Shown here: piece after piece, positions 1 through 5,661 of the stretch
Layout: the number at the start of each line of letters is the position of its first letter
Position numbering within the stretch: position 1 is the first letter of the stretch
Source: an uncultured Clostridium sp.
GTDB lineage: Bacteria > Bacillota > Clostridia > TANB77 > CAG-508
DNA length: 7,466 nucleotides
Reading direction: 5' to 3'
NCBI GenBank assembly: GCA_946498265.1
Contig: CAMMNR010000083.1
Location: 1-7,466 of the forward strand
The notes under the pieces: generated by a model
The model's input: the letters and a program-made list of their open reading frames with translations, nothing else
The model's database searches: none
What the model was told of the DNA's origin: nothing
Program-made: the position numbers and the translations under genes

Positions 1-3
1 AAA

Positions 4-49
4 ATAGGGAAAAAAACCCCCGTCCCCAAATTCCCTATAGCCACGTCCC
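4..49. repeat. REP-like C-rich hairpin element, copy 1
   Basis: Arms ATAGGGAA (4-11) and TTCCCTAT (31-38) form a perfect 8-bp inverted repeat around a 19-base loop that contains CCCCCGTCCCC. A second CGTCCC lies just outside the stem at 44-49, preceded by ATAGCCA. The block TAGCC(A)CGTCCC recurs in the hairpin at 717-749, so the two look like members of one short dispersed repeat family with a conserved CGTCCC core and variable stems. It is a sharp C-rich patch in very AT-rich DNA. It may extend upstream of the window. It could also be the terminator of an unseen upstream gene, but no T-tract follows on the + strand. The repeat-family reading is inference from two copies. Confidence 0.55.
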
Positions 50-89
50 AGTTTTAAAGGATGAACATCAGAATTGTGAAACTTTTGTG

Positions 90-124
90 AATTTTAGCAA
101 TCTTCTATTGACTTTGCTAAAATT
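90..124 (+). promoter_or_regulatory. CIRCE-like operator dyad of the hsp20 promoter
   Basis: A perfect 11-bp inverted repeat, AATTTTAGCAA (90-100) and TTGCTAAAATT (114-124), surrounds the -35 box. Read in the frame of the CIRCE element (TTAGCACTC-N9-GAGTGCTAA, bound by HrcA), positions 94-120 give TTAGCAATC-N9-CTTTGCTAA: the same 27-base footprint, with 8 of 9 and 6 of 9 positions matching. The outer half-site bases TTAGCA/TGCTAA are intact and the inner ones are degenerate. The placement over -35 and spacer, ahead of a heat-shock gene, suits a repressor site. HrcA as the binder is inference; another dyad-binding repressor is possible. I saw no CtsR-type GGTCAAA heptads here. Confidence 0.6.
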
Positions 125-135
125 AAGTATATAAT
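108..135 (+). promoter_or_regulatory. hsp20 promoter (vegetative sigma type)
   Basis: TTGACT (108-113) and TATAAT (130-135) are separated by 16 bases, giving 5/6 and 6/6 matches to the housekeeping sigma consensus. Transcription should start near 142, leaving a leader of about 95 bases before the gene. The leader contains a perfect 14-base palindrome at 152-165. Confidence 0.7.
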
Positions 136-220
136 AATTAATGTAAAAAGATAAAAGTACTTTTAGTCTAAATTAATTTTATATGTGCTAGCTTCAAAGA
201 GTGTCAACACATAAATATAA

Positions 221-226
221 AAGGAG
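221..226 (+). promoter_or_regulatory. hsp20 ribosome binding site
   Basis: AAGGAG lies 9 bases before the ATG at 236. It decides the start: a TTG at 227 is in frame but directly abuts this site, leaving no room for a ribosome to use it. A weak 7-bp pairing of 202-208 with 226-232 (one G-U) could cover the 3' edge of the site. Confidence 0.8.
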
Positions 227-235
227 TTGATAATT

Positions 236-652
236 ATGATGATGATACCAAGAAGACATGATTTCGATTTATTTGATGATATGTTTAGAGATCCATTTTT
301 TAATGAAAGTGAAAGTAAATTGATGAAGACAGACATAAAAGAGAAAAAAGACAAATATGTAGTAGATATTGATTTACCAGGATATGACAAAGAAGGAATA
401 AAAATAGAAATTCAAGATGGATATTTAACAGTACATGCAAAAGTAGATAAAGAAGACAATGAGAAAGAAAAAGGTAAATTTGTACGTAAAGAAAGGTATA
501 TGGGAGAATGTTCAAGAAGTTTTTATATAGGAGATAATATAAAAGAAGAAGATATTAAAGCAAAATTCCATAATGGAACATTAACTCTAGAAATACCTAA
601 AAAAGATGATGAGAAAAAATTACCAGAAAAGAAATATATACCAATTGAATAA
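236..652 (+). CDS. Small heat-shock protein, Hsp20/alpha-crystallin family
   Basis: This is a cytosolic, ATP-independent holdase that binds unfolding proteins and keeps them refoldable. The 138-residue product has the family layout: a short N-terminal arm with the F/D-rich stretch FDLFDDMFRDP (10-20), an alpha-crystallin domain from about 31 to 122, and a C-terminal tail. Visible signatures are the VDIDLPGYDKEGIKIEI segment (43-59), the diagnostic A-x-x-x-N-G-x-L motif (A109 to L116), and the C-terminal I-x-I anchor IPI (135-137) used for oligomer assembly. The gene begins with three consecutive ATG codons (236, 239, 242); the first fits the ribosome binding site best. It has its own promoter with a CIRCE-like dyad and a terminator-like hairpin after it, so it is probably monocistronic and heat-inducible. 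The length is normal for bacterial Hsp20. The family call is firm; the regulation is inferred. Confidence 0.95.
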   Translation: MMMIPRRHDFDLFDDMFRDPFFNESESKLMKTDIKEKKDKYVVDIDLPGYDKEGIKIEIQDGYLTVHAKVDKEDNEKEKGKFVRKERYMGECSRSFYIGDNIKEEDIKAKFHNGTLTLEIPKKDDEKKLPEKKYIPIE

Positions 653-665
653 TACAATGATTATA

Positions 666-709
666 AAGAAGGACGGAATAAAAGAAAGAAACGTCCTTTT
701 TAATTTTTT
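666..709 (+). terminator. Probable Rho-independent terminator of hsp20
   Basis: A 10-bp stem, 666-675 with 692-701 (core GGACG/CGTCC, one G-U pair), has a 16-base A-rich loop. It runs into a T-rich tail: T697-T701, then AA, then six Ts at 704-709. It begins 14 bases after the stop codon. The loop is larger than ideal. Its left arm GGACGG could alternatively pair with CCGTCC (732-737) inside the next hairpin. Confidence 0.55.
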
Positions 710-716
710 ATAAATT

Positions 717-749
717 TTGTGCCAAAATAGCCCGTCCCTTTTGGCACAA
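717..749. repeat. REP-like hairpin element, copy 2
   Basis: A perfect 11-bp inverted repeat, TTGTGCCAAAA (717-727) and TTTTGGCACAA (739-749), surrounds the loop TAGCCCGTCCC. The loop matches the TAGCC(A)CGTCCC block of the element at 4-49, while the stem sequence is unrelated. No T-tract follows on either strand, so it is not a standard terminator. It lies 11 bases before the ribosome binding site of the ucpA-like gene and could fold in that gene's leader if transcription reads through from hsp20. Confidence 0.65.
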
Positions 750-776
750 TAAAAAAAGATAGGAGTTGATAGTAAA

Positions 777-1559
777 ATGAAATTAAAAGATAAGGTAGCT
801 ATAATAACAGGTGGAGCAATGGGAAATGGCTTAGGAATAGCAAAAGTATTTTTAAAATACGGAGCAAAAGTATCAATATTTGATTATTCAAATAAATTAG
901 AAGAAACAGTTAATAATTTAAGAGAAGAAGGATATGAAGTAGACGGATATTTAGTTGATATAAGAGATAAAGAAAAAATAAAACAAAGCATAGAAAAAGT
1001 GATAGAAAAATATAATAAGATAGATATTTTAATAAACAATGCAGGGGTGGCTAAATTAACTCCATTTGAGGAAACAACAGATGAAATTAGAGATTTCCAT
1101 TTTGATATAAACATAAAAGGTACTTGGAATATGTCACAAGAAGTATTACCACATATGAAAGATAATGGTTCAATAGTAAATCTTTCATCTGTAACAGGAC
1201 CAATGGTAGCAGATACAGGAGAAGTAGCATATGCTACAACAAAAGCTGCAATTTTAGGGTTTACAAAAGGATTAGCAGCAGAAGTAGTAAAAAAAGGAAT
1301 AAGAGTAAATGCAATTTTACCAGGTTATATAATGACTCCAATGGTTGAAGGAATAGCAAATGATTCTGATAGTAATAATCCAGAAAATGTAGTAAAAGGA
1401 ATTGCAAATGGAATACCAATGGGAAGACTTGGAACTATAGAAGAATTAGGAGAATTAGCAGCATTCCTAGCTAGTGATGAAGCATCATACATAACAGGAC
1501 AAGGATTTGTAATAGATGGTGGATCAACACTTCCAGAAACAATGAGCGTTGGAGTATAA
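777..1559 (+). CDS. ucpA: UcpA-type short-chain dehydrogenase/reductase
   Basis: This is a classical short-chain dehydrogenase of 260 residues, the usual length, expected to be a cytosolic NAD(P)-dependent oxidoreductase. It shows the cofactor motif TGGAMGNG (11-18), D36 at the end of the second strand (which favours NAD over NADP), NNAG (87-90), and the catalytic set N112, S138, Y152 and K156 (YATTK). The regions DFHFDINIKGTWN, SSVTGPMVAD, and the C-terminal IDGGSTLPETMSVGV closely resemble Escherichia coli UcpA as I remember it, which supports the subfamily; the physiological substrate is unknown. AGGAG at 761-765 lies 11 bases before the ATG. I found no clear promoter of its own between the hsp20 terminator and the start, so expression may depend on read-through or on a degenerate promoter. 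Family certain; orthology to ucpA probable. Confidence 0.9.
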   Translation: MKLKDKVAIITGGAMGNGLGIAKVFLKYGAKVSIFDYSNKLEETVNNLREEGYEVDGYLVDIRDKEKIKQSIEKVIEKYNKIDILINNAGVAKLTPFEETTDEIRDFHFDINIKGTWNMSQEVLPHMKDNGSIVNLSSVTGPMVADTGEVAYATTKAAILGFTKGLAAEVVKKGIRVNAILPGYIMTPMVEGIANDSDSNNPENVVKGIANGIPMGRLGTIEELGELAAFLASDEASYITGQGFVIDGGSTLPETMSVGV

Positions 1560-1653
1560 GTATGACAAAAATAATTATTACTAAAAGTAACATCTAACTA
1601 AATTATAATATAATGAATTGATTAAAATTCACAAAAAATTTAAAAAGAACATA

Positions 1654-1682
1654 TTGTAAATAGCTACCAGATGATTTATAAT
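1654..1682 (+). promoter_or_regulatory. Promoter of the DUF975-type gene
   Basis: TTGTAA (1654-1659) and TATAAT (1677-1682) are separated by exactly 17 bases. The predicted start near 1689 gives a short leader of about 25 bases, with AGGAG at 1701-1705 lying 8 bases before the ATG at 1714. Together these imply the gene is transcribed separately from the ucpA-like gene. Confidence 0.6.
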
Positions 1683-1713
1683 ATTTATATAATATAATTT
1701 AGGAGTTACATAA

Positions 1714-2640
1714 ATGTGGAAAAGAAAAGATTTAAAAACAAAAGCTAAGCAAGTGGTAAAAAAGAATTATTGGACAGCTATTTTAGTATGTTTTATAATA
1801 GCTTTATTAACTGGTGAATTTGGAACTTCAATTATAGGAATATGGCAAGGGCAAGATACAATTAATCCAAATTTCATTTCTGATACCCAAAAAATTATAG
1901 AAGAAAATATAGATTTACCTAAAATAAATAAAATGGATCAAATATCAATAATAGCAGAAGAAAAATTTCAAAAAACATTAAATGATTTTCAATTAAATGT
2001 GATACAAGCTTTAGATGCAAATTTAAATAGCATTACAAAACCACAAAAGTTTATATTAAAAATATTTGATGCAATACAATCTTTCAAAATGGATAAAGAT
2101 AAACTGGCAGTAAGTTTAATTATAATGGCAATATTATCATATGCATTTACTGTATTTATAGCAGATCCACTAATAGTAGGAGGAAGAAAATATTTTTTAA
2201 AGGCAAGAAAATCAAAAGATGCAAAAGCCACAACATTAGGAGAGATATTTAAAAAAGGAAAATGGCTAAATATAACACAAATAATGTTTTTAAGAAATAT
2301 ATACAATGCTTTATGGTATTTGACAATAATAGGTGGAGTAATAAAAACATATGAATATAGAATGATACCATACATAATAGCAGAAAATCCAACTATACAA
2401 AGAAAAAAAGCTTTTAAATTATCTAAACAAATGATGAAAGGAAACAAATGGAAAACTTTTGTATTAGATTTATCATTTTTTGGATGGAATTTCTTATCAG
2501 TCTTAACTTTTGGAATACTTAGCTTATTATATGTAAATCCATATAATTCAGCAACTTTTGCAGAATTATATATTACTTTAAAAGAAGAAGCAATAAAAAA
2601 TAAATATGAATATTATGAAGAATTAAAAGAAATCCAATAG
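1714..2640 (+). CDS. DUF975-type integral membrane protein
   Basis: The 308-residue protein looks like the DUF975 family common in Bacillota, whose function is not known. The N-terminus WKRKDLKTKAKQVVKKNYW (2-20) is the typical basic amphipathic lead into the first membrane segment (about 20-38). A polar, probably extracytoplasmic stretch (about 45-125) follows. Further hydrophobic segments lie at about 131-155, 193-222 and 248-275. The C-terminal part has the family pattern: a basic KKAFKLSKQMMKGNKWKTF block (231-249), a hydrophobic hairpin, and NPYNSATFAELY (275-286). There is no signal peptidase site, enzyme motif or binding-site signature. It has its own promoter and ribosome binding site, and a long non-coding gap follows, so it seems monocistronic. 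A transport role cannot be argued from the sequence. Confidence 0.8.
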   Translation: MWKRKDLKTKAKQVVKKNYWTAILVCFIIALLTGEFGTSIIGIWQGQDTINPNFISDTQKIIEENIDLPKINKMDQISIIAEEKFQKTLNDFQLNVIQALDANLNSITKPQKFILKIFDAIQSFKMDKDKLAVSLIIMAILSYAFTVFIADPLIVGGRKYFLKARKSKDAKATTLGEIFKKGKWLNITQIMFLRNIYNALWYLTIIGGVIKTYEYRMIPYIIAENPTIQRKKAFKLSKQMMKGNKWKTFVLDLSFFGWNFLSVLTFGILSLLYVNPYNSATFAELYITLKEEAIKNKYEYYEELKEIQ

Positions 2641-2809
2641 GAAAAAATATTATTTTTTCATTTCAAAAAAATCAAAAAGTGTAGATTAAAGAAAAATTTT
2701 GGAAAAAGATGAAAGGAAAAAAATATCATAAAAAATCATAATATGATATAAAAACAAAACATATATCAAAAAAAGAAAAAAGATAAAAAACATTGTAAAA
2801 AGATGTAAT

Positions 2810-2838
2810 TTGAAACTAATATATTTTAATTGTATTAT
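2810..2838 (+). promoter_or_regulatory. Promoter-like pair in the gap
   Basis: TTGAAA (2810-2815) and TATTAT (2833-2838) have a 17-base spacer. Such matches arise often by chance in AT-rich DNA. No gene starts soon after, and the following hairpin begins immediately at 2839, so this is only a candidate. Confidence 0.3.
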
Positions 2839-2881
2839 AAGAAAAGTGTAATATAAATAAATATTATAACTTTTCTTTTTT
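2839..2881 (+). terminator. Long hairpin with T-tract, possible terminator
   Basis: AAGAAAAGT (2839-2847) pairs with ACTTTTCTT (2869-2877). After a G-U pair and a bulged A, TAATAT (2849-2854) pairs with ATATTA (2861-2866) around a 6-base loop. The stem totals about 16 bp and runs into Ts at 2876-2881. It is poor in GC but is the longest stem in the gap. It could end read-through from the DUF975-type gene (stop at 2640) or a short unannotated transcript. Confidence 0.45.
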
Positions 2882-3025
2882 ATTAAATTAAAATCAGTTC
2901 AAAATAAAAGATTAAATTTACTATAAAAAGCCCAAAAATGAAAGCTCCGAAATAAAAGAGAAAAGTAAAATTAAGTATCTAAGTTGGAAGAAAGGGAAAG
3001 GTTGAAAAATAATTAAAATATTGAA

Positions 3026-3059
3026 TATGTTAAACTTTATTTGAAATTTAATTAACATA
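3026..3059. repeat. Inverted repeat upstream of the DUF6514-like gene
   Basis: TATGTTAA (3026-3033) and TTAACATA (3052-3059) form a perfect 8-bp dyad with an 18-base spacer. The left arm coincides with the -10 box of a weak promoter candidate (TTGAAA at 3002-3007, TATGTT at 3026-3031, 18-base spacer). This geometry suits an operator, but chance dyads are common at this base composition. Confidence 0.3.
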
Positions 3060-3142
3060 CAAAACAAAATTTTAAATTCGTTTTCATTGCCAAAATTTAA
3101 TTTTTTCAACTTAATTTGTACCTTAGAAAGGAATGTGAGCAA

Positions 3143-3460
3143 ATGAATAGTTTTTATGGAGGGATTTTTATAGACAGAAAAAAATTAGAGGAAGAAGGAA
3201 AAGGGTACCCAATTAAAATAGAATATTATAAAAAAATAAATGAGGATGAAATAGTAAAAAAGCAAAATCCAAAATATGGTATAAGTATAGTAAAAACAGA
3301 ATATATACCAAATAATACAAGAATTGAACGCAAAGAAATAAAATATTTATCAAATGATGAATTAAAAATAAATAATATATTGAAACTTTTTAAAGACAAT
3401 GAAGTAACACCAATAGCAGTAGAAGAAATAATAACAGATTTGTCAAAAAAATTTTTTTAG
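3143..3460 (+). CDS. DUF6514-like small protein of unknown function
   Basis: The 105-residue protein is soluble and charged, with no signal peptide or membrane segment. It begins MNSFYGGIFIDRK, has a central YGISIVKTEYI stretch (about 45-55), and ends with the pattern LKLFKDNEVTPIAVEEIITDL (about 80-100). This matches my memory of the clostridial DUF6514 family, in which a YGI-IVK strand region is followed by a C-terminal helix with VTP; the function is not known. Start choice: AAAGGA (3127-3132) lies 10 bases before the ATG at 3143. An in-frame TTG at 3116 lies upstream of that site and is not credible. A 150-base AT-rich gap with the topA promoter separates it from topA, so co-transcription is not required. 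Coding is well supported by the ribosome binding site and codon use; the family name is tentative. Confidence 0.75.
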   Translation: MNSFYGGIFIDRKKLEEEGKGYPIKIEYYKKINEDEIVKKQNPKYGISIVKTEYIPNNTRIERKEIKYLSNDELKINNILKLFKDNEVTPIAVEEIITDLSKKFF

Positions 3461-3527
3461 ATAAAGAAAAAATCAAATAAAAGAATTTAAATTTTTTGTG
3501 AAAAAATGTTTTTATTTTGTAAAAAAC

Positions 3528-3556
3528 TTGCAAAATACATAATTTTAAGCTAGAAT
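3528..3556 (+). promoter_or_regulatory. topA promoter
   Basis: TTGCAA (3528-3533) and TAGAAT (3551-3556) have a 17-base spacer. The predicted transcription start, near 3563, falls just past an in-frame ATG at 3560. That argues against the longer topA reading frame and for translation from 3611. Confidence 0.55.
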
Positions 3557-3610
3557 ACTATGAGTATCAATAAAATAATTAAGCGTAAATATATAATAAG
3601 GAGGCCAATA

Positions 3611-5653
3611 ATGGCAGATAGATTAATAATTGTGGAATCACCAGCTAAAGCAAATACTATAAAGAAATTTTTAGGTGGAAGCACAAAAGTAGTAGCATCT
3701 ATGGGACATATAAGAGACTTACCAAAATCAAAATTAGGAATAGATGTTGAACATGACTTTGAACCTAATTACATAAATATACGAGGAAAAGGAGACTTAA
3801 TAAAAAGTCTAAAAAAAGAAGCAAAACAAGCAAAAAAAGTATATATTGCAACTGACCCTGACCGTGAAGGGGAAGCAATAGCATGGCATTTAGCTAATAT
3901 ATTAGAAGACGAGAAAGACAAAATAACAAGAGTAACATTTAATGAAATAACAAAAAATGCAGTACAAAAAGCAATAAAAGAGCCAAGAGATATAGATATA
4001 AATTTAGTAGATGCTCAACAAGCAAGAAGAGTATTAGATAGAATAGTAGGATACAAAATAAGTCCTGTACTTTGGAAAAAAGTAAAAAGAGGATTATCAG
4101 CAGGAAGAGTTCAATCAGTTGCAGTAAAATTAATTGTAGATAGAGAAGAAGAAATAAATAAATTTATTCCAGAAGAATACTGGAATATATATGCAAATTT
4201 ACAAGATGAAGAATCAAAAAAGAATTTTGAAGCTAGATTTTATGGTAAAGATGGAAAAAAACAAGAAATCCACTCAGAAAAAGAAGTAAAAGAAATATTA
4301 GCAAATTTAAAGAACAAAAAATATATTATTAATGAAGTAAAAAAAGGAGAAAGAAAAAGAACACCAGCACCTCCATTTACAACAAGCACAATGCAACAAG
4401 AAGCTTCAAGAAAGTTAGGATTTACACTAAAAAAGACAATGTCAATTGCACAAGGACTATATGAAGGTGTGAAAATACCAGAAAGAGGAACAGTAGGTCT
4501 AATAACATACATGAGAACAGATTCAACTAGAATATCAGAAGAAGCAAGAGCAGCAGCAAAAGAACATATAATAGGAACATATGGAGAAAAATACTATGAA
4601 AATAGATATTATAGAACTAATAAAGACTCACAAGATGCACATGAAGGTATAAGACCTACATATTCTGACATTGAACCAGAAACACTAAAAGATGTATTAA
4701 CAAAAGATCAATATAAACTATATAGATTAATATATAATAGATTTATGGCAAGCCAAATGGCACCTGCTGTATATGACACAATGGCTATAAATATAAAAGC
4801 AGGAGATTATGATTTCAAAGCAAATGGTCAAGCAATTAAATTTAAAGGATTTATGACATTGTATGTAGAAGGAACAGACGAAAAAGAACAAGAAGAAGAG
4901 GGAATGTTACCAAATCTAGAAAAAGATCAAGAAGTAAAATTGATAAAACTAAATCCAAAACAAAGCTTTACAGAGCCACCACCAAGATATACAGAAGCAA
5001 GTTTGGTAAAAGCATTAGAAGAAAAAGGAATTGGAAGACCAAGTACATATTCCCCAATAATAACAACAATTTTAGATAGAAGATATGTAGAAAAAGAACA
5101 AAAACAGCTAATTCCAACAGAACTAGGAAAAATAGTAAACAAATTACTAACGGAAAACTTTACAGATGTAATAAATGTAAAATTCACAGCTGACATTGAA
5201 AATGAATTTGACGAAATAGCAGAAGGAAAAGAAGAATGGAAAAAAATGATTAGAGAATTTTATGGACCATTCGAAAAAGAAATTGAAAAAGTAGAAAAAG
5301 AATTAGAACATGTAAAATTAGAAGATGAAGTGTCAGATGTACAATGTGAAAAATGTGGAAGAATGATGGTATATAAATACGGAAAATTTGGAAAATTCTT
5401 AGCATGCCCAGGATATCCAGAATGTAAAAATACAAAACCAATAGTAGAAACAATAGATGTACCTTGCCCAAAATGTGGAGGAACTGTACAAGTAAGAAAG
5501 ACAAAAAGAAGAAGAAATTATTACATATGTGAAAATAATCCCAAAAGTTGTGATTATATCTCATGGAACAAACCTAAAAAGGGAGAAAAGTGGCATCCAG
5601 ATGAAAGTAAAGATTTGAATAAAGAAACAAAAAAAGAAACTAAAAAAGGATGA
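3611..5653 (+). CDS. topA: DNA topoisomerase I (type IA)
   Basis: TopA relaxes negatively supercoiled DNA by passing a strand through a transient single-strand break held by a 5'-phosphotyrosine. The 680-residue protein carries the TOPRIM domain (about 1-120) with E9 in IIVESPAKA and the acidic triad motif TDPDREGE (81-88). The catalytic core has the active-site Y300 in GLITYMRTDSTR, then the conserved SQDAHEGIRPT (340-350) and EKGIGRPSTY (471-480). Two C-terminal four-cysteine zinc ribbons follow: C579/C582/C599/C605, and C619/C622/C640/C647. A lysine-rich tail ends the protein. Length and domain order are normal for a Bacillota enzyme. AAGGAGG at 3598-3604, the best ribosome binding site in the window, is 6 bases before this ATG; the ATG at 3560 lies at the predicted transcription start and is rejected. 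The next gene begins 8 bases after the stop. Confidence 0.97.
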   Translation: MADRLIIVESPAKANTIKKFLGGSTKVVASMGHIRDLPKSKLGIDVEHDFEPNYINIRGKGDLIKSLKKEAKQAKKVYIATDPDREGEAIAWHLANILEDEKDKITRVTFNEITKNAVQKAIKEPRDIDINLVDAQQARRVLDRIVGYKISPVLWKKVKRGLSAGRVQSVAVKLIVDREEEINKFIPEEYWNIYANLQDEESKKNFEARFYGKDGKKQEIHSEKEVKEILANLKNKKYIINEVKKGERKRTPAPPFTTSTMQQEASRKLGFTLKKTMSIAQGLYEGVKIPERGTVGLITYMRTDSTRISEEARAAAKEHIIGTYGEKYYENRYYRTNKDSQDAHEGIRPTYSDIEPETLKDVLTKDQYKLYRLIYNRFMASQMAPAVYDTMAINIKAGDYDFKANGQAIKFKGFMTLYVEGTDEKEQEEEGMLPNLEKDQEVKLIKLNPKQSFTEPPPRYTEASLVKALEEKGIGRPSTYSPIITTILDRRYVEKEQKQLIPTELGKIVNKLLTENFTDVINVKFTADIENEFDEIAEGKEEWKKMIREFYGPFEKEIEKVEKELEHVKLEDEVSDVQCEKCGRMMVYKYGKFGKFLACPGYPECKNTKPIVETIDVPCPKCGGTVQVRKTKRRRNYYICENNPKSCDYISWNKPKKGEKWHPDESKDLNKETKKETKKG

Positions 5654-5661
5654 AATAAGAG

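Larger units (their letters stand above)
2641..3142. other. Non-coding 500-base gap
   Basis: I see no credible coding region on either strand here. Composition is extremely AT-rich with long A runs. Contents are a weak A/T dyad directly after the stop (2641-2659), an ATCATA/TATGAT repeat cluster (2723-2749), a promoter-like pair plus a long hairpin with a T-tract (2810-2881), and an 8-bp inverted repeat (3026-3059) ahead of the next gene. The gap may hold a small RNA or a long leader, or be a decayed gene; the sequence alone does not decide. Confidence 0.6.

Noticed and set aside
227..235. TTG start three codons upstream of the hsp20 ATG
   Set aside because: It directly follows the AAGGAG ribosome binding site with no spacing; the ATG at 236 has a normal 9-base spacing.
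1614..1631. TGAATT/AATTCA hairpin after the ucpA-like gene as a terminator
   Set aside because: It is only 6 bp, A/T-rich and followed by A-rich sequence, not Ts.
1989..2447. 152-codon - strand reading frame inside the DUF975-type gene
   Set aside because: It is the antisense shadow of a well-supported coding sequence, with no ribosome binding site or family resemblance.
2641..2659. GAAAAAA/TTTTTTC dyad as terminator of the DUF975-type gene
   Set aside because: The stem is nearly all A-T with a 5-base loop and no following T-tract; the hairpin at 2839-2877 is a better candidate.
2709..2741. Ten-codon reading frame in the gap after the DUF975-type gene
   Set aside because: Too short, only a weak GGA ahead of it, and its lysine-rich content is what A-rich DNA gives by chance.
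3116..3142. TTG start nine codons upstream of the DUF6514-like gene
   Set aside because: The ribosome binding site AAAGGA at 3127-3132 lies downstream of it and fits the ATG at 3143.
2921..3142. 73-codon - strand reading frame in the non-coding gap
   Set aside because: It needs a TTG start with no ribosome binding site, and its F/L/I-rich product is the complement of an A-rich stretch.
3560..3610. Upstream in-frame ATG giving topA 17 extra residues
   Set aside because: It lies at the predicted transcription start, has no ribosome binding site, and the extra residues are atypical for TopA; the ATG at 3611 has AAGGAGG 6 bases before it.
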